A stretch of DNA of 64,000 bases from Streptomyces hyderabadensis (GCF_020404845.1 NZ_JAIOJZ010000027.1:1-64000); one strand, 5' to 3'; shown: positions 43,149 through 52,137, counted from the first letter of the stretch. Notes: a model not told the origin generated them from the letters alone. Numbers and translations are program-made.

Positions 43149-43742
43149 TTACGGCGGTGATTGATGTTGCTCATGGGGAGCGGTGTTGTGTATCCAACGC
43201 AGGGAGCCGGCCATGGCCTCGCACAGCTCACCCAAGGAGCTTTGTACGCCGCTCAGCGGAAGGGTAAAAGAGAGCAGTATGTAGCCTGCCTCGCCGGGCA
43301 TTTGGACGTAGTACTCCAGCGTCGTCGTCGTGGATACACGTACGCAAGCTCCGGCCGGTAGGCTGGAGACGGAGACACTCGCTCCTTTTTCTTCCCGGCG
43401 CGACAAAGCTTGTGCGAATTCTTCAGGTGAGGCATGCAGAGCATCACGCATGGGGAGCAGAGAGACCATCAAGGTGGCAGGAGCGGTCGTACCGACGGCG
43501 ATATCCGTACGCAGGTAGAGCTCCAGAGCTCCTTGGGACACACCCGTCTCCACAGCGTTGCGCAAGGAGACCCAGAGTTCGTGGCCGGCATCTCTGGACA
43601 GCTGCCGACGAGTTGCTTGTTGATCGATGAACTTCTTCAGTTGAGGTCGCCATCGATCGATCACCAGGTCGATACGAAACCAGTCTCGGGGAACGAGTAG
43701 ACGGTAGTCGTCCGGTGGGCAGCCGTATTGCGTATTGCTCAC
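43149..43742 (-). CDS. Hypothetical protein, 'DWF' family (cassette B)
   Basis: 197 residues, soluble. The N-terminus DDYRLLVPRDWFRIDL closely matches ADYRLLLPEGWFRILL of the protein at 63565, and LELYLRTDIAVGTTAPATLM matches its IELYLSLQ stretch. GTG 43742 overlaps the upstream stop (GTGA). Last gene of cassette B; G+C is low for the window. Confidence 0.75.
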   Translation of the reverse strand: MSNTQYGCPPDDYRLLVPRDWFRIDLVIDRWRPQLKKFIDQQATRRQLSRDAGHELWVSLRNAVETGVSQGALELYLRTDIAVGTTAPATLMVSLLPMRDALHASPEEFAQALSRREEKGASVSVSSLPAGACVRVSTTTTLEYYVQMPGEAGYILLSFTLPLSGVQSSLGELCEAMAGSLRWIHNTAPHEQHQSPP

Positions 43743-44407
43743 GGGACGAGCCTCACGGGCGTACCCTCGTCGTCGAAAAAGCTAAGGGTCTTCAGGATAC
43801 CGGCGAACATGGACGAGAAGACCTCCCACCCTTCTTGCGTCGGTGTCACCATTTCCATCACGACGACAGTGCCATTGGGCAATGGGACCTGAGCCTGGAT
43901 GAACGATGTCCAGAACGGCTCGGTCTGGCCAGATGGTGAGAGAGCGGCGTCGACGACGGCCTGCCGGGCGCCGATCCATGATACGGCAGGCCCGCAAGGA
44001 AGGTCGATTTCCGTGACCTCACCCTGGCCGAGGTCACGGAGCGCCCCGGCCGTGGCAAGTATCGGGCGCAGCCGAGCCTCGTCCGCAAGTTCCGTCATGG
44101 AGACATGAACCGTCGCTGTACAGCGTGTGCCGTCGACTTCTGTGATGACGAATCCGGCGTACTGGATGCCGCCTTCGACGAAGGCATCGTAGTTTCCCGC
44201 ACAGAGAGCAGCCCACTGGTATTGCATGCTCTCGGGCGCATCGGGCATCACTTGTTGCGCCAAGGAGATCAGCTCATCAGCCAGCTCATCAACGGATTCA
44301 ACATCCGTAGGCAACTCGTAGAAGCCTTGAGGCATGATCCAACGAACGTGTACTGCCTGTCCCTCGGACACTGAAGCGAGTTCGTTCTCTGACGTAGTCG
44401 TGCTCAT
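43739..44407 (-). CDS. Hypothetical protein, divergent 'DWF' family member (cassette B)
   Basis: 222 residues, soluble. VRWIMPQGFYELPTDVES at about 21-38 resembles the DYRLLxPxxWFRI start of the following gene's product, and both continue with a helix and an extended sheet. ATG 44407 and the stop overlap neighbours by four bases on both sides. Function unknown. Confidence 0.65.
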   Translation of the reverse strand: MSTTTSENELASVSEGQAVHVRWIMPQGFYELPTDVESVDELADELISLAQQVMPDAPESMQYQWAALCAGNYDAFVEGGIQYAGFVITEVDGTRCTATVHVSMTELADEARLRPILATAGALRDLGQGEVTEIDLPCGPAVSWIGARQAVVDAALSPSGQTEPFWTSFIQAQVPLPNGTVVVMEMVTPTQEGWEVFSSMFAGILKTLSFFDDEGTPVRLVP

Positions 44408-44982
44408 CGGGTGCCTGCTTCGTCAGGCATTTCCAATTCCGCCGCATCGGCGTGGAACGCGGCGGCGAAAGGGTAGGGGCCGTAGTGCGGGTAGAAGTCA
44501 GGCAGCTCGGCACCGTTTTCTGCTGCGACGTGCGCGATCTTACGGTAGGCCGCCGCTCGGGCGCGCATTTTCTGACGTGACCGGCTCCCCCAGTGTCGGG
44601 TTAGTGAAATCACGTAGAGCAGAACGATCGCAGCAAGGGCCGCTCCGCATGCCGCGTAGTACAGATTCTGAGACTTCGTTGATTCCCAATACTGAACGTA
44701 GCCGCCCCAATAAACGAACAATGCTGCGATTATCAACACAGACGGAACTCCTAGTTTCATGCCTGCGCTATGCAGCTTTACGTCGTCCAGGTGACGAAGG
44801 CGCAAAAGCTTGAGAACGGCCTCATCGTCAAGAAAGTCGTAGTGCAGGCGTCGCCCCTCCGAGATTGCTAGTTCCCGTGCTTCAGGTACACGAGACAGCA
44901 CTTCGCCGGGCACCATCTTCCGGACAATGTTCCCACGGGCTCTGTACTCGCCCGGGCCGAGTTGGTGGCCTTCTGTCGGCAT
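44404..44982 (-). CDS. Hypothetical two-helix membrane protein (cassette B)
   Basis: 192 residues. Two membrane helices (VPSVLIIAALFVYWGGYVQY and AACGAALAAIVLLYVIS) lie in the middle, with cytoplasmic ends. The second of two ATGs (44982) is chosen as AAGGAG is at proper distance only from it; ATG 44991 is the alternative. DNA is low G+C (about 47% in one counted 60-base line). Confidence 0.65.
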   Translation of the reverse strand: MPTEGHQLGPGEYRARGNIVRKMVPGEVLSRVPEARELAISEGRRLHYDFLDDEAVLKLLRLRHLDDVKLHSAGMKLGVPSVLIIAALFVYWGGYVQYWESTKSQNLYYAACGAALAAIVLLYVISLTRHWGSRSRQKMRARAAAYRKIAHVAAENGAELPDFYPHYGPYPFAAAFHADAAELEMPDEAGTR

Positions 44983-45016
44983 CGAAGTCATTCTCCTTGG
45001 CTAGTGGCTCGGTAGG

Positions 45017-46222
45017 TTACCGAGCCAGGGCGGTGTGGAAGGGCGCGGGCGAGGGTGTGGGGGCGGGCTGCGGAGAAGGGCTGGGTTTGACTTTCGGCAG
45101 GTCTCCTGGGTCACCGGTCGGTTCGCCATTTTGACCAGAGAATATTTTCACCATGGCACTGGCGAACCCTCCTGTCTTGATGGCGGCGGTAAGTTTTTCG
45201 CCCGCGATTACAGGTTTCCCCGCTTTGGTAAGAATCTTGTTCACGGTGTTGACGGCGATGCCGTTGAAGAACTTGAATCCGACGCCTTCCAGTGCGGCGC
45301 TTCCGCTGAATCGAATGCCGCGCAGCTTGGCCAGCCCCTTGAGCCCTTTGAGGGCGCTGAAGCCCTTCAACGCTCCAAGCCCTGGCATAACACCCAAGGC
45401 GTCAAAAAACAGGCGTGTTGCGCTGAACTTACCCCCGCGGACGGTCATGTCGTAAGCGTGACCAGCCAATGCCATGGCACTCGTGACGACCGACAAACCC
45501 GCAAAGATCGGAGCCAATATCTGAAGAGGAGGGACAAATGCGCAAATAACTGCTAGTACGGAAAGTATCGCTGAAACATTGGACAGTCTGTCAGCCCAGT
45601 CGGCAAGGAAGTTCATGATCCCGCCGGGATCGCGGACCCCGTCGTGATGCACGATGTTCTTTATGTGCTTAGCAGCTGATTTCGCCGCGTCATCGCGTAT
45701 TATCTTGGCTCGCCCGATTTCGCTGTGGCACTCGCGGATGATATCCATCGCGGCGTCACGTTTCTTCTCGAGGCGAGTGCGGTCCGTCACGTCGTCGCGG
45801 GACGGAACAGTGCCTTCGTATTGTTTCAGGTCGCCGATGGCGCTTTTGTGGTCCGTCTCCGCTTCTCGGTATTTATGCAGAGCCTTGTCTGCGATCCTTT
45901 GCGCTCGGTGCAACTCGCTGGCGTACTCTTTTGATTCCTCGCCATCGACGACTTTCGTCCCCAATGCCTTGGCCGCCTCGTCATAGCGATCAAATGCTCG
46001 CTTGAGGCGGCCGGACGTACCGTCTGCTATCTCATGAAAAGCACGCCCAGCATCACTGTCCCATCCCTCAACGGACGACAAGGCCCGAATATTTCTGGAT
46101 TGTTTGTCGATTTCGTCAGCCATATTGCGCAACTTTTTACCGAGTGCAGCAACCTCATAGGGATCTCCGGGTATGGGGTCACCGTCGTGAAGAGGCTCCC
46201 AATCGCGCGGTCGCGAACTCAC
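45017..46222 (-). CDS. Large WXG-domain type VII secretion-associated protein (cassette B)
   Basis: 401 residues, paralog of the protein at 60819. N-terminal PGDPYEVAALGKKLR..., the turn VEGWDSDAGRAF (about 52-63), FDRYDEAAKALGTKVVDG and ELHRAQRIADKAL are shared almost in register. A hydrophobic stretch (about 220-265) and a Pro/Ser-rich C-terminus follow. It probably is a secreted or membrane-inserted type VII substrate. GTG 46222 overlaps the small partner's stop. Confidence 0.78.
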   Translation of the reverse strand: MSSRPRDWEPLHDGDPIPGDPYEVAALGKKLRNMADEIDKQSRNIRALSSVEGWDSDAGRAFHEIADGTSGRLKRAFDRYDEAAKALGTKVVDGEESKEYASELHRAQRIADKALHKYREAETDHKSAIGDLKQYEGTVPSRDDVTDRTRLEKKRDAAMDIIRECHSEIGRAKIIRDDAAKSAAKHIKNIVHHDGVRDPGGIMNFLADWADRLSNVSAILSVLAVICAFVPPLQILAPIFAGLSVVTSAMALAGHAYDMTVRGGKFSATRLFFDALGVMPGLGALKGFSALKGLKGLAKLRGIRFSGSAALEGVGFKFFNGIAVNTVNKILTKAGKPVIAGEKLTAAIKTGGFASAMVKIFSGQNGEPTGDPGDLPKVKPSPSPQPAPTPSPAPFHTALAR

Positions 46223-46530
46223 TTTTTCCCCTTTGATTTCCTGCGCGCGTCCCGGAGGGCCTCGGCGAGTTTGTGGTCGACTTCGTCGTATGTGTCGGCC
46301 GCAGCCTTTGTGAATTTTGCCAGATTCTCGATGTCCTTCATGAGTTTCTTTCGAGTTTTCTTCCAGGTGTCTGAGAACTCACCGAAAACGTCACGCAGGT
46401 CTTTGCTGCCCAGTTCGTCGCCGTATTCCTCGGCGGGGTTCCCATGCTCCTTGAATTCTCGGTGTATTCGGAACAGTGAGTCGGAACAGTCCCGTATGGT
46501 TTCTAGGTCTGCTCGCGTTCTGTCGCTCAT
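46219..46530 (-). CDS. Small Esx-like partner protein (cassette B)
   Basis: 103 residues, helical, paralog of the protein at 60496: both share GNPAEEYG/ANPAEGYG near 30, a central TW/NW, and a C-terminal TKAAADxYDxxDHxLAEAL. YDEVD fits the YxxxD/E type VII export motif. GGGGGAT lies before ATG 46530. First gene of cassette B. Confidence 0.8.
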   Translation of the reverse strand: MSDRTRADLETIRDCSDSLFRIHREFKEHGNPAEEYGDELGSKDLRDVFGEFSDTWKKTRKKLMKDIENLAKFTKAAADTYDEVDHKLAEALRDARRKSKGKK

Positions 46531-46632
46531 AATATTTATCCCCCTGATCGCAATGAAGCTGCGGACTCCAGTTCATGTGACTGTTGCGAATTGTTTTGTG
46601 GTGAGCTCCTCCACATTGCTTTGTGGGCTTCA

Positions 46633-47715
46633 TCAGCGATTCACGGACTGGATCTCCTGGACCGTGATCGCCTGGGCGTTCTCGAAGGTGCCGTCGGGCA
46701 GGTCGCCGCCCGCGCCGCCGGTGCCGGTCCAGGCGATCTCCCAGGTGATGGTGGCCGTGAGGTCGAAGGTGCCGTCCCCGGAGGAGCGGAGGTACTTGAT
46801 GCCGCAGGGCGGTGTCCGCTCGGCCTTGCCCCTGGCGTAGGGCTCGCCGATGGAGCCGTCGCCGTTGATCGTGCACTCCCCGGAGGCCGGGTAGGTCTCT
46901 GCGTCCGGGGTGCCCGGCTCCAGCCTGAGCGACACCGGCTTGGCGGTGGTCGTGGCCGTGAGGGCGAAGCCGGGGGCGTTGATGACCGCGGTGGCCTCGA
47001 CCTCGTGGAAGTCGGCCTTGTCGAGCCACGCCCAGGTCGGCAGGTTCACCTTCGTGGTCTGGGCGGGGGCCAGGGTGACCTCAGTGCCGGGCAGCTCCAT
47101 GTGCTGGTACGCGAGGGCGGCGAGTATCTCCGGGGTGATGGCCTCCTCGTACTGAGGCGGCGGGGCCTCACCGTTGTCGACCCAAAAGGGGAGGTCGGTG
47201 CAGGAGGTGCGCTTCAGGTAGTCGGGCTCGTTGGGATTCTCGACGCCGGCCCAGAACATTCCCTCGCCGTCCTTGGCGACGTTGTAGTCCTTGTAACCGG
47301 GGGTGTCCGTCCAGCCGTACTCGTCCTCGTAGTGCGCCTTCGTCTGGCCGATCGCCGCAGCCGGGGTCCCCGTCATCCCGGGCGCGCTCGCGGCCTTCTC
47401 TATTTCGGCAGACATCTTCTTTTTGAAGTCCTTGGCGCCGAGGTAGGGGGCGTACCAGCAGGGTGGGGGAGTCCAGTTGACGTCGGCGGACGTCACGTTC
47501 CCGGTGCCGCCGTCCGGGGCGACGGATCCGGAGTACGTGATGCGTGCGGCGGCGTAGATGCCGGTTTCGTCGCTGCCGCCTTTTGGCTCTGCGCTGCCGC
47601 CTTTGCCGGTGTCCACTGGTTCCGCGGTGGCGTTCGGGGCTGTGAGTAAGACCATGCCGGTCGCGACGGCCAGGGCGGCGCTGCTGCCGAGGAGGCGGCG
47701 CCGTGGTCTGCTCAC
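46633..47715 (-). CDS. Secreted protein of unknown function
   Basis: 360 residues from GTG 47715. A signal peptide (RRRLLGSSAALAVATGMVLL ... NATAEP) leads to an exported domain with four or more Cys and many aromatic residues. It ends ITVQEIQSVNR. It overlaps the upstream lipoprotein gene by GTGA, so the two likely work together at the cell surface. A remnant of its end sits at 50318. No family recognised. Confidence 0.75.
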   Translation of the reverse strand: MSRPRRRLLGSSAALAVATGMVLLTAPNATAEPVDTGKGGSAEPKGGSDETGIYAAARITYSGSVAPDGGTGNVTSADVNWTPPPCWYAPYLGAKDFKKKMSAEIEKAASAPGMTGTPAAAIGQTKAHYEDEYGWTDTPGYKDYNVAKDGEGMFWAGVENPNEPDYLKRTSCTDLPFWVDNGEAPPPQYEEAITPEILAALAYQHMELPGTEVTLAPAQTTKVNLPTWAWLDKADFHEVEATAVINAPGFALTATTTAKPVSLRLEPGTPDAETYPASGECTINGDGSIGEPYARGKAERTPPCGIKYLRSSGDGTFDLTATITWEIAWTGTGGAGGDLPDGTFENAQAITVQEIQSVNR

Positions 47716-48383
47716 TGGCACTTCTTGGCCTCCGTCTCGACGAACACCTTGGACGCCTGCCACAGGTCCTCACCGGTGGGGTACTTGGTCATGATGATCT
47801 TGTAGTAGTTGAAGTCCTTGAGGCTGGGCTCGGACTTCAGAACCTTCCCCGTTTTGACTTCTTTTCCGTAGAACTTTCCGGTGTCCGCACAGAATGCGAC
47901 CTCAACCGAATTGCCGTTCGGGGCGGATCGTGTGGTGGCGTCGTAGTGACGGCGGGTACCGGTGCCGGTCCAGCCACCCTTGATCCACTCGTTGATCTGC
48001 GTCTCGGCGTAGTGGACTCCGTCACCCGTGGCATAGGCGGCCAGGGCGGCGTCCTTGGTCGTGCGCTTGTCGACGCCCCGGTAGATGGCGCGCAGGTAGT
48101 TCGCCGCATCGTCCATCGCGGCCGCCTCGTCCTTGTCATTCGGCTTGTCCCAGTCGAAGACGAGGTTCATGTCCTTCGGGAGGGACAGGTCCACGCCGTC
48201 CGGCTTGTCCTCCGCCGGGGCCGCCGAAGACTCAGCTGTCTCGCTCGGGGTCGCAGATCCCTGGTCGGCCCCCGCGATCTTGTCGTTGTCGCTGGACTTG
48301 TCGTCCCCGCCCCCGCAGGCCGTCAGCAGCAGAGCGGCTGAGGCGGCGAGCGCGGCGGCAACGGGCAAAGAGCGGCGCTTCAC
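47712..48383 (-). CDS. Putative lipoprotein
   Basis: 223 residues from GTG 48383. A signal peptide with lipobox LTAC (Cys at about 23) is followed by a Ser/Asp-rich linker and a domain with NYLRAIYRGVDK and GDLW-like segments. Coupled to the secreted protein gene downstream. Its first codons and 90 bp of upstream DNA are duplicated near 50.4 kb. Confidence 0.8.
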   Translation of the reverse strand: MKRRSLPVAAALAASAALLLTACGGGDDKSSDNDKIAGADQGSATPSETAESSAAPAEDKPDGVDLSLPKDMNLVFDWDKPNDKDEAAAMDDAANYLRAIYRGVDKRTTKDAALAAYATGDGVHYAETQINEWIKGGWTGTGTRRHYDATTRSAPNGNSVEVAFCADTGKFYGKEVKTGKVLKSEPSLKDFNYYKIIMTKYPTGEDLWQASKVFVETEAKKCQ

Positions 48384-48472
48384 AGTGGACTCCCCGTGAG
48401 ACAGAAGTGCGGTCGAGGCTACTGACGGTATCCGCGTGCTTCCCGGTTTCGCCAGAGTGAACTGGTTCAGGA
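48342..48472. repeat. 131-bp direct repeat, copy 1 (lipoprotein 5' end and promoter region)
   Basis: Matches 50354-50484 at 128 of 131 positions by eye, in the same orientation 2012 bp apart. It covers the first 14 codons of the lipoprotein gene and 89 bp upstream. Confidence 0.9.
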
Positions 48473-48609
48473 GAGGCCACGGTGCGCTGGACTTGCGAGT
48501 AGTTGGTGCTGTGACCGTATAGGTTCGCCCGGTCGGTGGATGAGGAGCGGACTCTGGCGGGCACGGGGAGGCAGTCTCAGAGCGCTACGCCGAAGGCTTT
48601 TCGACGCTC

Positions 48610-48798
48610 ATGGTGACGGTCCCCTGCTGTGGCGCCGAAGCGTCGCTCAACGAGCTGGTGTATGACTGGCCGATGGGGTTCGCGCGGTTCAGGATCGAGG
48701 TCCTGTATCCGAACCGGGCATGGCTGACGGACGAAGAACTGGCCTCCCTCGCGGATGCGCTCGGACATCCCCTACGACAGGTCGTCATCCACATCTAG
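48610..48798 (+). pseudogene. Possible C-terminal remnant, 62 aa
   Basis: ATG 48610 gives 62 residues beginning MVTVPCCGAEASLNELVYDW, with an end (LADALGHPLRQVVIHI) that I recall from larger Streptomyces proteins of unknown role with a CG.E..LN.W motif. No extension upstream and no clear ribosome binding site, so a truncated gene is likelier than an intact one. The rest of 48384-49053 shows no other gene. Confidence 0.4.
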
Positions 48799-49053
48799 TG
48801 CTCTGCGACGGAGCCGGGGATGTTCTTGGCTTCGGCTCTCTGCGGACGTATGCCCTCTCACGACAGTGTGTCCGCCGCCGGGCCGGCGGCGAGCGAAAGT
48901 GGTGCGGCGCGAGGGACACTGCGCCGAGGAGCATGGTCGGGCGGCCCGCGGTCCCTGGCGACGAGGGGGACGGCTTGTCCTAGGCTCTGCGCCACGTCAT
49001 GGGGCGGCCCCCCGGGGCTCTGGACGGCGTGGCGAGTGGTCGAGAGGTGGGAG

Positions 49054-49626
49054 ATGGACGAGAGGCGTCTCGTCGACGTGCTGATGAAGGCGGTGGGGGA
49101 GGAGGCGCGAGAGTTCGTCGTACGACCGCTCATCCCCGGCCTGAGGAAGTTCGCGGCCTTCGCCTACGTCGCTGAGCAGTTCGGCTACAGCTACGCGGGG
49201 CACGCCCCGGGCAACGCGGCACTGAACAATCCCTACTTCGTCTTCCAGCGCACTTCCGGCCCGCGTGAGGTGCCCGCGTCCTCGGAAACGTTCGAGCCCA
49301 CTGCCGGGTCCGGGACCTTGCCCGGCATGCGTCCCGGCCTCGGCCTCACTCCGACCGAGGCGGCTCGGCCGCGGGTCGAGTTGCTCTACTCGCGGATGGT
49401 CGTCGACGCGAGCGGACGCTACAACCCGCGCGTGCTCAGCAACGTCCTGCTGCTTCCGCTCGTCATGGCCGTGTTCCTCTTCTTTCCGGGATACACGAGG
49501 GGCCGGGTCCTCCTCGCCGCGGGCATCTGGGCGGTGTTCCTCTGCCTCTACCTCGTTGGTCTCGCCGTGTCCCGTCTCTGCCGGGCGAGGCACCTCGCGC
49601 GGCTTTCCGCGGCTCTAGGCGAGTGA
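49054..49626 (+). CDS. Hypothetical two-helix membrane protein (convergent paralog pair)
   Basis: 190 residues from ATG 49054 (GGTGGGAG upstream). Shares LRKFAAFAYVAEQFGYSY, NPYFVFQR, LPGMRPG and a MVVD stretch with the oppositely oriented gene at 49615, then two C-terminal helices. Function unknown. Ends overlap by 12 bp. Confidence 0.7.
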   Translation: MDERRLVDVLMKAVGEEAREFVVRPLIPGLRKFAAFAYVAEQFGYSYAGHAPGNAALNNPYFVFQRTSGPREVPASSETFEPTAGSGTLPGMRPGLGLTPTEAARPRVELLYSRMVVDASGRYNPRVLSNVLLLPLVMAVFLFFPGYTRGRVLLAAGIWAVFLCLYLVGLAVSRLCRARHLARLSAALGE

Positions 49627-50220
49627 AGGATTCGGGGGCCAGTCGACCCCTGCGTCCCGGAGCACGCGACTGTACTTCGAGTACCGGTGTCGTGCGATGA
49701 CGAGTCCCGTCAGCCACAGTGCGGCGAAGAACAGCCAGATGCCGCCGCACACGAGCAACGACTGAGAACTGAAGCCGGTCTGGGACAGGGGAATGAGCAT
49801 GGCGATCAGCAGGACCAGGAGGGCGGTCAGGCCTCGACGCCGGTGGGTACGGCTGTAGTCGACCATGATGCGGGCGTGCAGGAGGTCGACGTCCTGCCGC
49901 ACCTCGGCCAGTGGTCGCAAGCGGTTGCCTCCGGGCCGCATGCCGGGCAGTTGCCCGCCCTCCGCCGCGGTGGGGTACTGCTGTGCGCTCCGAGCGACCC
50001 GCTCCGCGGCATCCGGAAGCCGGCGGAAGGCGAAGTACGGGTTCGGGCTCCCCTTCGGGGAGAGCGGGGACAACCCCTCGAACCGGTACCCGTACTGCTC
50101 GGCCACGTAAGCGAAGGCGGCGAACTTGCGCCACGACCGCTGCAGGTTGCGGGCGTCATGCCGCTCGGCGCCCCGCGAGCCGTCCCGCAGCAGTGCCCTG
50201 AGCTGGGGCCGCAGGAACAT
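49615..50220 (-). CDS. Hypothetical two-helix membrane protein (convergent paralog pair)
   Basis: 201 residues from ATG 50220 (AGGAGG upstream). WRKFAAFAYVAEQYGYRF, NPYFAFRR, LPGMRPG and IMVDYS align with the protein at 49054, and both end in two membrane helices. It has accumulated different flanks, so the inverted duplication is not recent. Confidence 0.7.
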   Translation of the reverse strand: MFLRPQLRALLRDGSRGAERHDARNLQRSWRKFAAFAYVAEQYGYRFEGLSPLSPKGSPNPYFAFRRLPDAAERVARSAQQYPTAAEGGQLPGMRPGGNRLRPLAEVRQDVDLLHARIMVDYSRTHRRRGLTALLVLLIAMLIPLSQTGFSSQSLLVCGGIWLFFAALWLTGLVIARHRYSKYSRVLRDAGVDWPPNPSLA

Positions 50221-50317
50221 CGGACCAACCTCCTGGGACCGGGCCGGGCAAGCTCCCCACCGCGATGGGAGGCGTTCGCTGTACGGGGACATACAGGGAA
50301 CACAGGGGGACGGCGGC

Positions 50318-50395
50318 TCAGCGGTTCACGGATTGGGTCGCCTGGACCGTGACGGCGGCGAGCGCGGCGGCAATGGGCAAAGAGCGGCGCTTCAC
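50318..50395 (-). pseudogene. 25-codon deletion-fusion ORF (lipoprotein start joined to secreted-protein end)
   Basis: GTG 50393-50395 begins MKRRSLPIAAALAA, the start of the 47712 lipoprotein. It runs in frame into VTVQATQSVNR and a stop, the end of the 46633 secreted protein. A copy of the two-gene unit appears to have lost everything between. Upstream promoter DNA is retained. Confidence 0.75.
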
Positions 50396-50484
50396 AGTGG
50401 ACTCCCCGTGAGACAGAAGTGCGGTCGAGGCTACTGACGGTATCCGCGTGCTTCCCGGTTTCGCCAGCGTGAACCGGTTCAGGA
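50354..50484. repeat. 131-bp direct repeat, copy 2
   Basis: Matches 48342-48472 with three differences. It ends 53 bp before the 50537 gene, which reads in the opposite direction from the duplicated promoter. Confidence 0.9.
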
Positions 50485-50536
50485 ATCGCTACCGTGCTCT
50501 GGACGCGCGAGAGGTCAGTGAGGGGCGAGGAGTCAC

Positions 50537-51169
50537 GTGGCAGATGTCATATCCCGGAACGGGGCGGCCAGGTCTGACCTGGTGCGGTGGCTGGCGTTCA
50601 GTCTGCTGTGCGCCGGGGGTTCGCTGGGGCTGTCCTGGCTGGGGCCCGTCGTGCCGCTTCCGACCGTGGTGCGTGGGGTCGGGGGTCTGCTCGCGATTCT
50701 GATCCTTCCCCTGGCGTCGCTCCTGGTCCCGGTACTCCTGCTGCGCCGGGTGCCGCGCAAGAAGCGGAAGGTGGCCTGGCAGTTGATCGTGCCGCCGATC
50801 GCCGGGGTTGCCCTGGGAGTCCTCGGTACGGTCGCCGGGGGCGCGACCGCCTTGGCGGACCGGGGCGTGTCCGCCGACGCCGTGGTCGTCAGCGCGGACT
50901 ACAGCAGCACCAACCACTGCGAACTGCGCACCGTCGACGGTCAGGACATCTCTCCCTCGCTCTCGGAGAGCGACGGCTGCCGTGACTCGACGTCGAAGGG
51001 AGACGAACTGCGCGTGCGGTACGACCCCGAAGGCGTCGCGAGTCCCGACGACGGGCGCACCAGCTCCCACGGCGTGCTCCTCACGACGCTCTTCGGGGCG
51101 GCCGTCGTGATGGGCACGTGGGGCGGCGTGCGGCAGAGCCGGTGGGATCGAGCGTATGACGGAGTATGA
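50537..51169 (+). CDS. Hypothetical multi-pass membrane protein with CELR/DPEG motifs
   Basis: 210 residues from GTG 50537 (GAGGAG upstream). Three membrane helices in the first half and one near the C-terminus. Between them, DAVVVSADYSS, CELRTVDG, GC and RVRYDPEGVASP repeat the motif order of the 38788 protein, suggesting one extracytoplasmic fold. Function unknown. Confidence 0.7.
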   Translation: MADVISRNGAARSDLVRWLAFSLLCAGGSLGLSWLGPVVPLPTVVRGVGGLLAILILPLASLLVPVLLLRRVPRKKRKVAWQLIVPPIAGVALGVLGTVAGGATALADRGVSADAVVVSADYSSTNHCELRTVDGQDISPSLSESDGCRDSTSKGDELRVRYDPEGVASPDDGRTSSHGVLLTTLFGAAVVMGTWGGVRQSRWDRAYDGV

Positions 51170-51252
51170 GCGCCTGCGGAGGCTGCGCAAGCAAGGCAGG
51201 GGGAAGAGACGCGCCGCCCGCAGTCAGCGACGACCCGCCCGGCCGGCCCCCC

Positions 51253-52137
51253 TCACCCGAAGGCCCCCTTCGGCACCTCCACCGTCCGGAAGCTCACCCA
51301 CCGTCCCAGCCACTCCCACCGCACCGCGCACCCGAACAGCAGGAACGGCGCCGGCACCCCCACCACCGCGACCGCCCACCCCGGCAGCACCCAGCCCAGT
51401 TGGGACACGCACAGGCAGCAGAGGAAGACGGCCGCGCCCGTGCGGGCGAATGTGCGCGCCGTGGCAGTCGTCGTGCGGCCTGCGGCGGGCGACGGTTGCA
51501 GGCGGCCCGCGACGACGTAGCCCAGGGCCGCGCCCGCGTGCAGTCCCCACAGGACGCCGCCGGGCAGGACGAGGGCGGGCGCGCCCGAGGCCGGGAGACG
51601 GAAGCCGAGTCCGCAGGCCAGGCCCACGACGGCACCGGCCAGCACACTGGTGAGGACGACGACGCCCGACACGTGACCGCGCACCTGCTCGCCCAGGGTC
51701 TCCTCGGGCCGCACCGTACGGAAGACCGCTCCCGAGACCACCGCGTACACCGGCGTGCCGAGCACCAGCCCGATCGCCGCGCCGAAGACGCCGCCGCTCC
51801 TGCCGGGACCGTCGCTCGCGGGGAACAGCCCTTCCGCCTGCCACGCCACCGGGACCAGAAGCAGCACGAAGAGCCAATAGCAGGCCAGCAGGGCCCAGCC
51901 CGCGCCGATCCGCGCCCCGCGCCTTCGCGCCACCGGTGTCTGCAGCAGTCCGGCCACGGGCAGGACGATCAGGGCCCAGGCGAAGATGACGGCCTCGCCG
52001 GTCCGGTCCCGTTCCTCGGCCTTCGTCCGGGCCCACTCGTACAGCTCCGGCCGGGACACCGCCACGAGCACGGTGAGCGCGAGCGCGATCACGCCCGCGG
52101 TGACGCCCGCCGCACCGCGCAGTCGCAGGTCTGTCAT
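51253..52137 (-). CDS. Hypothetical polytopic membrane protein
   Basis: 294 residues, about seven to eight hydrophobic segments spread across the length (for example VTAGVIALALTVLVAV near the N-terminus and FLCCLCVSQLGWVLPGW near the C-terminus). No recognised family or motif. It converges on the 50537 gene. Confidence 0.65.
   Translation of the reverse strand: MTDLRLRGAAGVTAGVIALALTVLVAVSRPELYEWARTKAEERDRTGEAVIFAWALIVLPVAGLLQTPVARRRGARIGAGWALLACYWLFVLLLVPVAWQAEGLFPASDGPGRSGGVFGAAIGLVLGTPVYAVVSGAVFRTVRPEETLGEQVRGHVSGVVVLTSVLAGAVVGLACGLGFRLPASGAPALVLPGGVLWGLHAGAALGYVVAGRLQPSPAAGRTTTATARTFARTGAAVFLCCLCVSQLGWVLPGWAVAVVGVPAPFLLFGCAVRWEWLGRWVSFRTVEVPKGAFG

Noticed and set aside
51156..51653. Plus-strand frame after the 50537 gene (MTEYERLRRLRK...)
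   Set aside because: Quickly becomes Pro/Arg-rich and overlaps the better-supported polytopic protein at 51253-52137; only a short real peptide at its start cannot be excluded.
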